From Chitinophagaceae bacterium (GTDB taxonomy: Bacteria; Bacteroidota; Bacteroidia; Chitinophagales; Chitinophagaceae), in assembly GCA_947446645.1 (NCBI GenBank), contig CANFHA010000016.1, positions 97,043-161,042 of the forward strand: DNA of 64,000 nucleotides, in the 5' to 3' direction. The notes under the pieces were generated by a model. That model was given only the letters and a program-made list of their open reading frames with translations, was not told the origin of the DNA and ran no database searches. Both the position numbers and the translations under genes were made by a program. How positions within the stretch are numbered: the stretch's first letter is position 1; each line of letters begins with the position of its first letter. Below, piece after piece: positions 35,900 to 44,021 of this stretch.

Positions 35900-37321
35900 A
35901 TGAAGCCGATATACGTGGTATTAATTGTATTGCCTGTATTGCTGTTTGGCCTGTGTATGCGCGCGGCAGCGCAGAGCACGCAGGCAGCAAATGATTCGTT
36001 GTTTAACCAAGTGAAGCATGCAGTGAATGCCCGGGATGGCGAGGCGCTGTATGCATTGCTGAACGATGATTTTAAAGCTAACATGGCTAAGGAACAGTTT
36101 ACCGGGATATTGAAAAACAACCTTTACCCTTTAGGCGCTATAGGGGAGACCTCGCTTATCAGCTACACCAGCGGCAAAAGCAGCTACAAAGCAATATGCC
36201 CGGGCGGTGTGCTGGAATTCAGGATATCGGGAGACAAAAATGGTAAGGTAGCGGGGTTGCGCTTTCTGCCCTATAAAGAGCCAGTTGCTATCAAGACCGC
36301 TGCCGTAGCCAGCAACAACCCCATGCAGAGCCCTATAGACAGTGCTGTGGACCGCGCTGCACGCGCCTACATAAGCAAGGCGAACACTGTAGGCCTGAGC
36401 ATAGGTGTAATAAGGAACGGAGCAGCGGGTGTATATGGCTATGGAACTGTGGCTAAAAACAGTGATCGTATTCCGGATGCGGATGCCATATTTGAAATCG
36501 GCTCTGTGAGCAAAACATTTACGGCCACACTGCTTGCCTGGTATGTGGGGGAGCACAAGGCGAAACTAAATGACCCGATAACAAAATACCTGCCTGCTGA
36601 TGTAGCGGCCAACAAAGATCTACAAAAGATAACGCTGCAGATGCTGGCCAACCATACATCTGGCCTGCCGCGCCTGCCTGATAACCTGCTAACCGCAGCC
36701 GCAGATATGAGCAACCCGTATAAGCACTATAACCGGGACCTGCTGTATGCTGCACTGAAGAGTTGTAAGCCGGCATCGGTGCCCGGGGAGAAGTATGCCT
36801 ATTCCAACCTGGCTGTAGGGTTGCTGGGTAGTATACTGGAGCAGGTGTCGGGTAAAAGCTATGAGCAAATGGTGACGGATATTATCTGCCAGCCACTGGG
36901 CATGACCAGCACTTTTCAGCATGTCAGCACTATGCAGGCCGAACGCCAGGTAGCTGTGCACAATGAAAAGGGTCAGCAGATACCTATGTGGGATATGGAT
37001 GCGCTTGCCGGGGCAGGTGCTATACGCTCTACAATGCATGATATGGTACTGTATGCACTGGCCAATATGCAGCAGCCCGCCGGCAAGCTGCAGGAGGCGA
37101 TAGCGCTGACCCATAAGGCTACTTATGAGCAGGATATGGGGATAGGGCTGGGCTGGCACATAGTAAAGGGCAGCAGCCCGGTATACTGGCACAATGGCGC
37201 TACAGGTGGCTGCAGCAGCATAGTGCTGTTTGATCCGGTTAAGCAAGTAGGTGTGGTAGTGCTCTCTAATGCATCTGAAAGCGCGGATGCCGTGGGGCAG
37301 GAGATATTGAAGTCCCTGTAA
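35900..37321 (+). CDS. Secreted serine hydrolase, class C beta-lactamase/DD-peptidase fold
   Basis: 473 residues from ATG 35900, which starts a signal peptide (MKPIYVVLIVLPVLLFGLCM) cleaved near AAA-QS; the longer frame to 35789 adds an unlikely N-terminus. Residues about 25-120 form a DUF3887-like domain (DSLFNQVKHAVNARDGEALY). The beta-lactamase-fold domain has SxxK in IFEIGSVSKTFTATLL, YxN in PGEKYAYSNLAVGLLG, and HNG in VYWHNGATGG (in place of KTG). This combination is typical of esterases or D-Ala peptidases of the AmpC-like group. Drug resistance cannot be inferred. Confidence 0.88.
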   Translation: MKPIYVVLIVLPVLLFGLCMRAAAQSTQAANDSLFNQVKHAVNARDGEALYALLNDDFKANMAKEQFTGILKNNLYPLGAIGETSLISYTSGKSSYKAICPGGVLEFRISGDKNGKVAGLRFLPYKEPVAIKTAAVASNNPMQSPIDSAVDRAARAYISKANTVGLSIGVIRNGAAGVYGYGTVAKNSDRIPDADAIFEIGSVSKTFTATLLAWYVGEHKAKLNDPITKYLPADVAANKDLQKITLQMLANHTSGLPRLPDNLLTAAADMSNPYKHYNRDLLYAALKSCKPASVPGEKYAYSNLAVGLLGSILEQVSGKSYEQMVTDIICQPLGMTSTFQHVSTMQAERQVAVHNEKGQQIPMWDMDALAGAGAIRSTMHDMVLYALANMQQPAGKLQEAIALTHKATYEQDMGIGLGWHIVKGSSPVYWHNGATGGCSSIVLFDPVKQVGVVVLSNASESADAVGQEILKSL

Positions 37322-37410
37322 AAGATTAGAGCGGTCGTCTGCTAACTTCAGAATAAAGCATATACTGAGTGGACTTATACCGATTGGACTTTAAAAATCG
37401 GCATTGTGAT

Positions 37411-37444
37411 TAGCGTCAGTACGGCTTCCAGCCGTCAGACGCGT
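37411..37444. repeat. Hairpin in the gap before the NarL-type regulator
   Basis: Nested stems GCGTC/GACGC (37413-37417 and 37438-37442) and ACGGCT/AGCCGT (37421-37426 and 37430-37435). It lies downstream of both the serine hydrolase (+) and the response regulator (-), so it may be a shared terminator, although no T-run follows. Confidence 0.5.
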
Positions 37445-37547
37445 TAGAGGGCAATCGCATCAATTTTAACATCCAACTGGTAGTCGAACCAAGTGCTGAA
37501 GTAAGTATCGTAGCCAGACCAGGGCGATATAGGAAAGGCGTATCGGA

Positions 37548-38180
37548 CTATATGAACTTATTGTCCTTCGCTGCTTTTATAGCATCTGCCTTGGAATGAA
37601 CGTTCAATTTGTGGTAGATATTTTTGATGTGCGACTTTACGGTCTCGAGGTCTATGAACAGCTCTTCGGCTATGCGCTTGCGGCTTTTGCCGGTAGCTAT
37701 CTGCTCCAGTATCTCTGTTTCGCGGCGGGTGAGTGGTGTCGATTCGTTGCGCTTGAAGGAAGAGATGACCAGGCGTGCTATGTGCGCACTCATAGGGCCG
37801 CCGCCTTCCATCACTTCGTGTATGGCAGCAACTATTTTTTCAGCAGGGGTGTTCTTGGTAAGGTAGCCGGCCGCACCACTGCCCAGAGCGCGGAAGATGA
37901 GCATCTCCTGCTCATAGACAGTGAGTATGAGTATATGGGTATCGGGCAGCAGTTTCTTTAGCTTGGGCAGTGCATCTATACCGGATATGCCGGGTAGCTC
38001 CACATCAAGCAGGATAACATCGGGATCGTCTTTTACTATTCTCTTTGCGGCATCCTCAAATGAGGGATAGGTACCTACTACTTTGTACCCCTCTGTATTG
38101 CCTATAAGAAAAGCATAGCCCTCGCGAATGGTTTCATCATCTTCTATTATGGCTACGTGTATATCCAGGTCCCGCTTCAT
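37548..38180 (-). CDS. NarL/FixJ-type response regulator
   Basis: 210 residues. Receiver domain: acidic pair IIEDDETIREG, phosphoacceptor Asp in VILLDVELPGISGIDALPKL, Thr/Lys switch region ILILTVYEQEML and AAGYLTKNTPAEKIV. C-terminal LuxR helix-turn-helix with STPLTRRETEILEQIATGKS and LFIDLETVKSHIKNIYHKLN. It lies 46 bases downstream of the propeller sensor kinase on the same strand, so it is very likely the partner. It is a paralogue of the regulator at 56888-57520. Confidence 0.93.
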   Translation of the reverse strand: MKRDLDIHVAIIEDDETIREGYAFLIGNTEGYKVVGTYPSFEDAAKRIVKDDPDVILLDVELPGISGIDALPKLKKLLPDTHILILTVYEQEMLIFRALGSGAAGYLTKNTPAEKIVAAIHEVMEGGGPMSAHIARLVISSFKRNESTPLTRRETEILEQIATGKSRKRIAEELFIDLETVKSHIKNIYHKLNVHSKADAIKAAKDNKFI

Positions 38181-38226
38181 AAAAATGGTATTTAAGTAAA
38201 GTTCCTGAATCCCGGCCTAACACCTA

Positions 38227-41211
38227 TCACCTGTTTGGCGGTATTTTGAAGGTGAGGTTGATGATGGTGCCTTTAGTGGGGCGGGAGTCTACATATAGCT
38301 TGCCGTTCAGTCTGCCGGCACGTGTATTCATGTTTATCAGGCCGTTGCCTTTTTTCACGGTATGCATGTCGAAGCCTATGCCATCATCCTTGAGCACCAG
38401 CTGCAGCACATTCCTGTTCTTCAGTATCACCTCCAGGGTCACATTCTTTGCATGAGAATACTTGAGGCAGTTATTGAGCGCTTCCTTAAAGATCATTATG
38501 AGGTTGCGGCTCATATCCATAGGCAGGCGGAAGTTGCGCCACTTTTCATCAGTGCCGGTGAATATGAAATTTACTTCGGTATCCTGGAACAGCTCACCGC
38601 CAAAGTCGCGGATGCGGTGGAGTATCTCGTAGAGGTTGTCATTAGAAGGTTTCAGTGACCAGAGTATATCGCGGGTGCCGCCATATAGCTGGGCCGTATT
38701 GTCTTCTATCTGTGCCAGCAGCCGCTCTGTTTCATAGTTGAGTGTCAGCTTATTTTTAAGCACGCTGGTTAGCACATTAATGCGGGTAAGCTTGTTGCCT
38801 ATCTCATCATGAAAGTCTTCGGCGGTGCGCATGCGTATCTTGCCCTGCTCTTCTATCCGGAGCTTTTCAAGCAGTTTCTCGCGCCTGCGCTTGCGGCTGT
38901 TTACCGTGTATTGCAGCATTATGCCGGTAAGTATGCAACCAAAGAGCACGGCAAAGCGGAACCACCTGGTTTTCTGAAATGGCGTAATGATCTCAAATGC
39001 ATAGGTGAGCTCAGGATTATTCCTGTCATCAGCACCGGAAGACTGCACGTGAAAAACATACTTGCCCGGTGGCAGTGCTGAGTAGGTAACAGAGTTGGTA
39101 GCCGACCAGTCGGACCATGGTGTTTCAAGCCCATCCATGCGATAGCGGTACAGCACTTCCTGCGCGCCGCTGAGGGTTATGGCCTGGAAGGTGAAGGTGA
39201 TATTGTTCTTCTTATAAGGCAGTCGCAGATTGTAGGGAATACCATACCAGTTGTCTGTGCTGTCGTAGTAGCTTCTGTCTATGGAGCTCTCACCACCCAG
39301 CTTTACCGATTGCAGCGCGATGCTGGTAGGTGCAGATGTTACTACGTCGGAATGTGGCTGGTAGTGAATGGCGCCGTTGGTAGTACCAAACCATATAGTG
39401 CCATCGGGCAGTTTCAGTACGGAGTTGATATTGCTCTCCATACCGGTAATGCCCTGTCCCTTGCCATAGAAGGAAACCATGGGTTCGTCATGCGCATTTA
39501 CAGTGATCTTATGAATGCCGAAGCCGGTGCCCACCCATATGTTACCATCATTGTCTGCAATGATGTTGTAGATGAACTCTGAGCGCAGGCCACTGGCCTT
39601 GTTGATGATCATGGCCTTGCCGCTGCTCATGTTATAACGGATGATTCCGTTCTCGGCGCTGCCCATCCAGAGGTCCTGGCCATGTACCACAAAGCAATTG
39701 ACCGTGGAGCTGTCTACAATGGTATTTGTTTTGAAGTCGGTAAGCTCGCCATTCTGGTACACCTGCAAGCCACCGGGATCAGTGGACATAAGTACCTTAT
39801 CGTCGCCAAGGCTTACAAAGGCAGTGACCGATACACTTTTTGAAACAACGGTTTTAAAGCTGTCGTGCTCAAACAACATAGCGCCTTTTGAAAAGCCGAT
39901 CCACATGCGGCGCTGCGGGTCTTCATAAAGGCTTTGGATATTGTTGGACGGAAAGCCGCGATCAGGCGCTTCGTACTGCCTGTATATCTCGTGGTCATAA
40001 GACCAAAGTCCACGGCCGCGGGTGCCTATCCATAGCTTACCCTTGTGGGTGTAGCAGAGGGAGGTGATAGAGGGCACAGGATTAGATGGGAAAGCAAGCG
40101 CATTCACCTTGCCATCTTTAAAGATGAAGAGGCCGGCATCATAAGTGCCCAGGAACAGGGAATCGCTGCGATTAGAGCTGATAGCCATTACCTGTGCGCT
40201 GGGCAGGCCCATGGTTTCATCGAGCACAGTAAATTGTGTACCCGAGAACCTGAAAATGCCCTGGCCATCGGAAGCAAGCCAAATGTTGCCCTCGGAATCT
40301 CTAAGGATATCGTTGAAACCATTATCACTGAGGCCGTTGTGCTTATTGTAATATTGCAAGCTGTTGCCAGACAGCTTCACTACACCACTCGTAGTAGTAA
40401 GCCAAAGAGCACCGGCCTTATCCTGTGCCACGCATGCGCGCAATGGCAGGAAGTTAAGCGGGGCACCGTTGAGCATATAGGGCACCAGTTTTCCGTCCTC
40501 TATATTGTACAGCCCTGTGGGAGTGGTGATCCATATTACCATACCCTTGTCGCGGAAGATACGGTTGATCGTAGGTGCCCGCTCACCCTCAGCGAGCTGA
40601 AAACGGGTAGTGTCCCATTTGTTGTTGTCGAAATGATACAGTGCGCCCTCCTTGGCGATCCAGAAACCTTTTTTCTCAGCGAGGAAGGCAGATACTATAC
40701 CATCGGGGCCGGGTGTTACATAGTACTTGATCTTGCCCTTGGTAACAAAGTACACCTCGCCCTCCACGCGCCACCACACAGTGTCGCTTACTACCTGCAA
40801 CTGCTGAGAAGTACTAACGGTACGTGCGGTTTGCTGCGGCTTATGAAAGTGTACAAAGGTCTTGCCGTTGAACTGGGAAAGACCGGCGGGGCCACCTATC
40901 CAGATGTAGCCAAGGGAATCAACTGCAATGCTTTGAACCACATTGCTGAGCAGGCCATTCTTTACCGTATAGTTGGTGAAGTTGCGGCCATCGTAGCGGG
41001 AGAGCCCGCCCAGAGTTCCAACCCACAGATTCCCGGTTTTGTCCTGTGCCAGGCACATTGCCTGCGACTGCATGAGGCCGTCATCTACATTCAGGTTGTG
41101 AAAGGGATAACGCTGCGCAAATAGCAATACAGGTAGCAGCATACAAACCGCCAACGCTGATATGCGCTGTATATAGTGTGCTACCAATCGTGAAAGGATA
41201 TCGCGGTTCAT
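38227..41211 (-). CDS. Two-component sensor kinase with Reg_prop beta-propeller and Y_Y_Y domain
   Basis: 994 residues from ATG 41211 (MNRDILSRLVAHYIQRISAL); a longer frame to 41289 adds a stretch that does not look like a signal. Signal peptide, then about 14 propeller repeats of the Reg_prop type (MCLAQDKTGNLWVGTLGGLS, DNDGNIWVGTGFGIHKIT), a Y_Y_Y domain (LYRYRMDGLETPWSDWSATN), one membrane helix (RFAVLFGCILTGIMLQYTVN), then HisKA_3 with the phosphorylated His in AEDFHDEIGNKLTRIN and an HATPase domain with EALNNCLKYSHA and DDGIGFDM. Unlike classic hybrid systems of Bacteroides it lacks its own receiver and output domains and uses the separate regulator at 37548. The propeller suggests a carbohydrate or other periplasmic ligand; not determined. 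Confidence 0.92.
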   Translation of the reverse strand: MNRDILSRLVAHYIQRISALAVCMLLPVLLFAQRYPFHNLNVDDGLMQSQAMCLAQDKTGNLWVGTLGGLSRYDGRNFTNYTVKNGLLSNVVQSIAVDSLGYIWIGGPAGLSQFNGKTFVHFHKPQQTARTVSTSQQLQVVSDTVWWRVEGEVYFVTKGKIKYYVTPGPDGIVSAFLAEKKGFWIAKEGALYHFDNNKWDTTRFQLAEGERAPTINRIFRDKGMVIWITTPTGLYNIEDGKLVPYMLNGAPLNFLPLRACVAQDKAGALWLTTTSGVVKLSGNSLQYYNKHNGLSDNGFNDILRDSEGNIWLASDGQGIFRFSGTQFTVLDETMGLPSAQVMAISSNRSDSLFLGTYDAGLFIFKDGKVNALAFPSNPVPSITSLCYTHKGKLWIGTRGRGLWSYDHEIYRQYEAPDRGFPSNNIQSLYEDPQRRMWIGFSKGAMLFEHDSFKTVVSKSVSVTAFVSLGDDKVLMSTDPGGLQVYQNGELTDFKTNTIVDSSTVNCFVVHGQDLWMGSAENGIIRYNMSSGKAMIINKASGLRSEFIYNIIADNDGNIWVGTGFGIHKITVNAHDEPMVSFYGKGQGITGMESNINSVLKLPDGTIWFGTTNGAIHYQPHSDVVTSAPTSIALQSVKLGGESSIDRSYYDSTDNWYGIPYNLRLPYKKNNITFTFQAITLSGAQEVLYRYRMDGLETPWSDWSATNSVTYSALPPGKYVFHVQSSGADDRNNPELTYAFEIITPFQKTRWFRFAVLFGCILTGIMLQYTVNSRKRRREKLLEKLRIEEQGKIRMRTAEDFHDEIGNKLTRINVLTSVLKNKLTLNYETERLLAQIEDNTAQLYGGTRDILWSLKPSNDNLYEILHRIRDFGGELFQDTEVNFIFTGTDEKWRNFRLPMDMSRNLIMIFKEALNNCLKYSHAKNVTLEVILKNRNVLQLVLKDDGIGFDMHTVKKGNGLINMNTRAGRLNGKLYVDSRPTKGTIINLTFKIPPNR

Positions 41212-41350
41212 TTGCCGTGTGAAATTAAAGGTTATAGCCAGTAAAAAATACTTAAAAGGGGTATTTTCTGTCAGGAGTATGCAAATCACCCGCAGAGGGG
41301 GAATAATGGACGGTGGTTTACAGACACTTTTGAAAGGTCAATTGTACTAC

Positions 41351-41776
41351 ATGAGCTACCGGTCGTTTTTCGTTGGCATTTTCCTTCTTCTTATCGATTA
41401 CAGCACAGCAAATGCGCGTGGCGGAGGCATATTAGGAAGGGTGGTGGATGAGGCGGGATAGCCCGTTAGCTTTGCAAGTGTGATACTACTGCGTACCAGC
41501 GACTCAGCGTTTGTAAAGACGGAACTGACCGATGACGCTGGTGCTTACAGCCTGTCGGCGGGGAGCAGTGGCAGCTATTTTATAAAAGTGCTGCTAACGG
41601 GGTATGATGCGTATAGATCAGAGACGGTGGTAGTTGCTGACAACAATGTGGCATTCCCGGAGATAAGACTGCATGAGACCAATTCGAAATTGAAGGAGGT
41701 GACGGTGAACGCGCAGAAGGAGTTTGTAGAAGTACACACTGATAAGCTGGTGGTAAATGTGAAGAACAGAAAATGA
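41351..41776 (+). pseudogene. Remnant of a secreted CarboxypepD/TonB-receptor-like protein
   Basis: Read through, the frame begins with signal peptide MSYRSFFVGIFLLLIDYSTA, then a CarboxypepD regulatory domain (GILGRVVDEAG, stop TAG at 41459-41461, PVSFASVILLRTSDSAFVKT), ISYKV-like strands (SYFIKVLLTGYDAYRSETVV) and the start of a TonB-receptor plug (NSKLKEVTVNAQKEFVEVHT, DKLVVNV), where it ends at TGA. Both halves are in the same frame. The stop replaces the Lys expected in the GKPV motif (AAG to TAG), and the barrel is missing entirely, so it is broken twice. The related outer-membrane beta-barrel family is the source I favour. Confidence 0.78.
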
Positions 41777-41807
41777 AAAATGCCCCAGAGATCCGGAGCA
41801 TTTTCAT
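41774..41807. terminator. Terminator-like hairpin between the receptor remnant and the Cys-rich gene
   Basis: TGAAAAATGCCCC and GGAGCATTTTCA pair with one mismatch or bulge; A-run and T-run on the two sides allow bidirectional use. The AATGCCCC half recalls the TGCCCCA motifs at 31.4-31.7 kb and the AAAAATGCCCC at 21089. Confidence 0.6.
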
Positions 41808-41823
41808 TGCAATGAAATATTGC

Positions 41824-42012
41824 TTAAGCTTTTGGCTTTGCTGGTTCGCTCTTAGTAGTGTTTGTACCAGTAGTTTTTGTGGTTTCTTTAGCACCATCTT
41901 TTTTGCAAGCTTTGCTGCAATGTGCACCTTTTTTGCAACAAGCTTTTTCCTGTGCAAATGCGCCACCAGTGATCATAACTACAGCGGCTAATAATAATGT
42001 GATCTTTTTCAT
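41824..42012 (-). CDS. Small secreted Cys-rich peptide
   Basis: 62 residues from ATG 42012 (MKKITLLLAAVVMITGGAFA, cleaved before QEK); the upstream-extended frame to 42051 is not needed. The mature peptide has four Cys in QEKACCKKGAHCSKACKKDG and a tail of K, T, E, P and A (KETTKTTGTNTTKSEPAKPK). It could bind a metal through the CC-x6-C-x3-C set (inference). Peptides of this kind are common and uncharacterised in Bacteroidota. The TATCTTTG promoter supports expression. Confidence 0.7.
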   Translation of the reverse strand: MKKITLLLAAVVMITGGAFAQEKACCKKGAHCSKACKKDGAKETTKTTGTNTTKSEPAKPKA

Positions 42013-42031
42013 TGTTTGCGATTTTAGGTTG

Positions 42032-42039
42032 CAAAGATA
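42032..42039 (-). promoter_or_regulatory. -7 element of the Cys-rich peptide gene
   Basis: Minus strand TATCTTTG fits TAnnTTTG, 20-27 bases upstream of the ATG at 42012. A TTTG (minus strand, 42056-42059) upstream is a possible but closely spaced -33 box. Confidence 0.55.
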
Positions 42040-42076
42040 AAGAATAATCAATAAACAAATGTTAATGTAATGGCTA

Positions 42077-42733
42077 TCAATAGTGAGCCAGCAAAGTAAC
42101 GCCGCCTTTTACAACATCGCCGATCTTTACGTCTACTTTGGTGCCTAAGGGCAGATATATGTCTACTCGTGAGCCAAAGCGGATGAAGCCGAATTCATCA
42201 TTTTGTTTCACTACATCGCCTTCTTTTACGTAGAAGCATATGCGGCGGGCAAGCGCACCGGCTATCTGGCGCAGCAGCAGGTCTCCGTTATCGTTACCGA
42301 TGACAAGTGTGGTACGTTCATTTTCAGTAGATGACTTGGGGTGCCAGGCTACCAGGTATTTGCCAGGGTGGTATTTCATGTATTTGATCTCACCACTTAC
42401 GGGGTTGCGGTTCACATGCACATTGATGGGTGACATGAATATGGACACCTGTAGGCGCTTGTCCTTAAAGTATTCAGGTTCGAAGGTTTCTTCTATCACC
42501 ACTACTTTGCCATCTGCAGGGCATATTATTTTGTCTTCGCCATGTACCATATTCCGGAAAGGGAGGCGGAAGAAGGCAACTATCCAAAACCATACGAGGA
42601 ATAAAAGAAAGGTAATGAGTGCAGTGAGCCAGAAGAAAGACTGCGGAATATAATGGTTTGCGGTCCAGGCTAATCCCAGCCATAAAATGGTGGCTATGAT
42701 AATGTACTTATATCCTTCGCGGTGAATTTTCAT
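42077..42733 (-). CDS. psd: Phosphatidylserine decarboxylase, short archaeal-type proenzyme
   Basis: 218 residues, a size typical of the short Psd group. Makes phosphatidylethanolamine. Two N-terminal membrane segments (IIIATILWLGLAW, FWLTALITFLLFLVWFWIVA), then IICPADGKVVVIEE, FMSPINVHVNRNPVSGEIKY (with the catalytic His), YHPGKYLVAWHPKSS and the self-cleavage motif FIRFGSRVDIYLP with Gly187-Ser188, whose Ser becomes the pyruvoyl group. PE is a main lipid of Bacteroidota. Not adjacent to pssA here. Confidence 0.94.
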   Translation of the reverse strand: MKIHREGYKYIIIATILWLGLAWTANHYIPQSFFWLTALITFLLFLVWFWIVAFFRLPFRNMVHGEDKIICPADGKVVVIEETFEPEYFKDKRLQVSIFMSPINVHVNRNPVSGEIKYMKYHPGKYLVAWHPKSSTENERTTLVIGNDNGDLLLRQIAGALARRICFYVKEGDVVKQNDEFGFIRFGSRVDIYLPLGTKVDVKIGDVVKGGVTLLAHY

Positions 42734-42867
42734 TTTTTAATAGATTGTGGCGCTAAGGTAAGAAAGAATCTCTGGCAAACCTGCCGCCGAGCATTACGAT
42801 GCAAATGGTGTTTAATGTACAGAGCGAAATACCATTTTTATGTAAAAGCGGTAATCGAACAAGCATA

Positions 42868-42896
42868 AAAAAGGCGCCCGTTTCGAGCGCCTTTTT
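42868..42896. terminator. Terminator after the sprF-like gene
   Basis: AAAAAGGCGC (42868-42877) pairs with GCGCCTTTTT (42887-42896). It follows the stop of the PorP/SprF gene (minus strand) and separates it from psd. Confidence 0.85.
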
Positions 42897-42918
42897 GTAA
42901 AAAAACAGATAAGAAATA

Positions 42919-43992
42919 TTAACGGAAATTGTAGTTGTTGAGGTCTTCGAAACGAGGACACATGATGGGGTCGCGAGGATTTTTCTTGTGATTATAGTTG
43001 CCCCGTACATACAATGATATTTCTGTAGCGCCAGCTGATGATACTGCTGAGCTGGTAACCAATGTAGACTGTGTGGCATCGTAAGATATGCCGATCGAAG
43101 TGTTCTTATAATCGATCTTGATGGTAGGTATGATAGCATCCTGGAAGCGGTAGAAGCAACCAAACGAGAATGCAAAAATACTAGGAAGACCAACCGGTAC
43201 ATTGCGGTAAGTGAGCATGCCACCCAAAAGAGCCTCGCTGTAAGGCTGCATAAGGCTGTAATTGGCATGAACCGTAAGACCCCACTGCTGACTGAATGAG
43301 GTATGGAAGCCAGCGTTGAATTCCCATTTCAACGGTAACTTAACCAATACGTCACTTGCACTGTTGAACGTTTCGGTTGGTGCATTCAGGTGATAAACAC
43401 CGGCACCGATGTAGTAGTTGAATATGCCGTTCTGGTCAACTGAGCTGTTAAGGCTAACACCTGCGCCGAGGTCATAGTTGTTTGAACTTTTGAACGGACG
43501 ATTCTCACCAGTAGGATTGCCGGGCAAATAAGAGCCGTTTAGCCACTGGCTGGTCGTCGTCATCTTGCTCTGGTCTATAGACCTGTGCAAATAACCGGCA
43601 GCAAAGCCAACTGATAAGTATGAGTTATGTTGATCTTCCAGCGCCTTGTTGTAGCTAATGGTAGGGTAGAGCTGCAGACTGGTAAAGTCTATACTGCCCG
43701 CCTTATCGTAAGTGCCAACGACCCCGATGCTGACGTAATCGCCAATCTCGCGGTTGACGAGAATACGTGTTTCGCCAGAGATCATAGTGGTAGTATAGGG
43801 CACGGAGATGGATCCCCACTGGCTGCGATAATCAATACCGACTTTGTAGTCGCCACTGAAAATGCCTGTGAGCGCTGGATTACGGAGTATCGCATTTTCA
43901 TAAAACTGTGAAAAATGGATATCCTGTGCATTGGTGCTCAAGCTCATGCTGAGCAACACACTTGCTGATAAACCGGTTAAATAACGCTTCAT
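42919..43992 (-). CDS. PorP/SprF-family type IX secretion outer-membrane protein
   Basis: 357 residues. Signal peptide MKRYLTGLSASVLLSMSLST cleaved near TNA-QD. The family start DIHFSQFYENAILRNPALTG is textbook PorP/SprF, followed by a beta-barrel (alternating aromatic/Gly strands such as DYKVGIDYRSQWGSISVPYT and the terminal ISLYVRGNYNHKK). SprF is needed to move partner proteins with type-B sorting domains to the surface. It lies 29 bases downstream of the giant gene that bears such a domain, so it is probably a dedicated partner in one operon. The C-terminus is short after NPRDPIMCPRFEDL. Confidence 0.93.
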   Translation of the reverse strand: MKRYLTGLSASVLLSMSLSTNAQDIHFSQFYENAILRNPALTGIFSGDYKVGIDYRSQWGSISVPYTTTMISGETRILVNREIGDYVSIGVVGTYDKAGSIDFTSLQLYPTISYNKALEDQHNSYLSVGFAAGYLHRSIDQSKMTTTSQWLNGSYLPGNPTGENRPFKSSNNYDLGAGVSLNSSVDQNGIFNYYIGAGVYHLNAPTETFNSASDVLVKLPLKWEFNAGFHTSFSQQWGLTVHANYSLMQPYSEALLGGMLTYRNVPVGLPSIFAFSFGCFYRFQDAIIPTIKIDYKNTSIGISYDATQSTLVTSSAVSSAGATEISLYVRGNYNHKKNPRDPIMCPRFEDLNNYNFR

Positions 43993-44021
43993 TTTATCTG
44001 TTTTATTTTTTTACAATTACT

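Noticed and set aside
35900..37321. Beta-lactamase resistance gene
   Set aside because: SxxK and YxN are present, but HNG replaces KTG and the N-terminal DUF3887-like domain points to an esterase or peptidase type.
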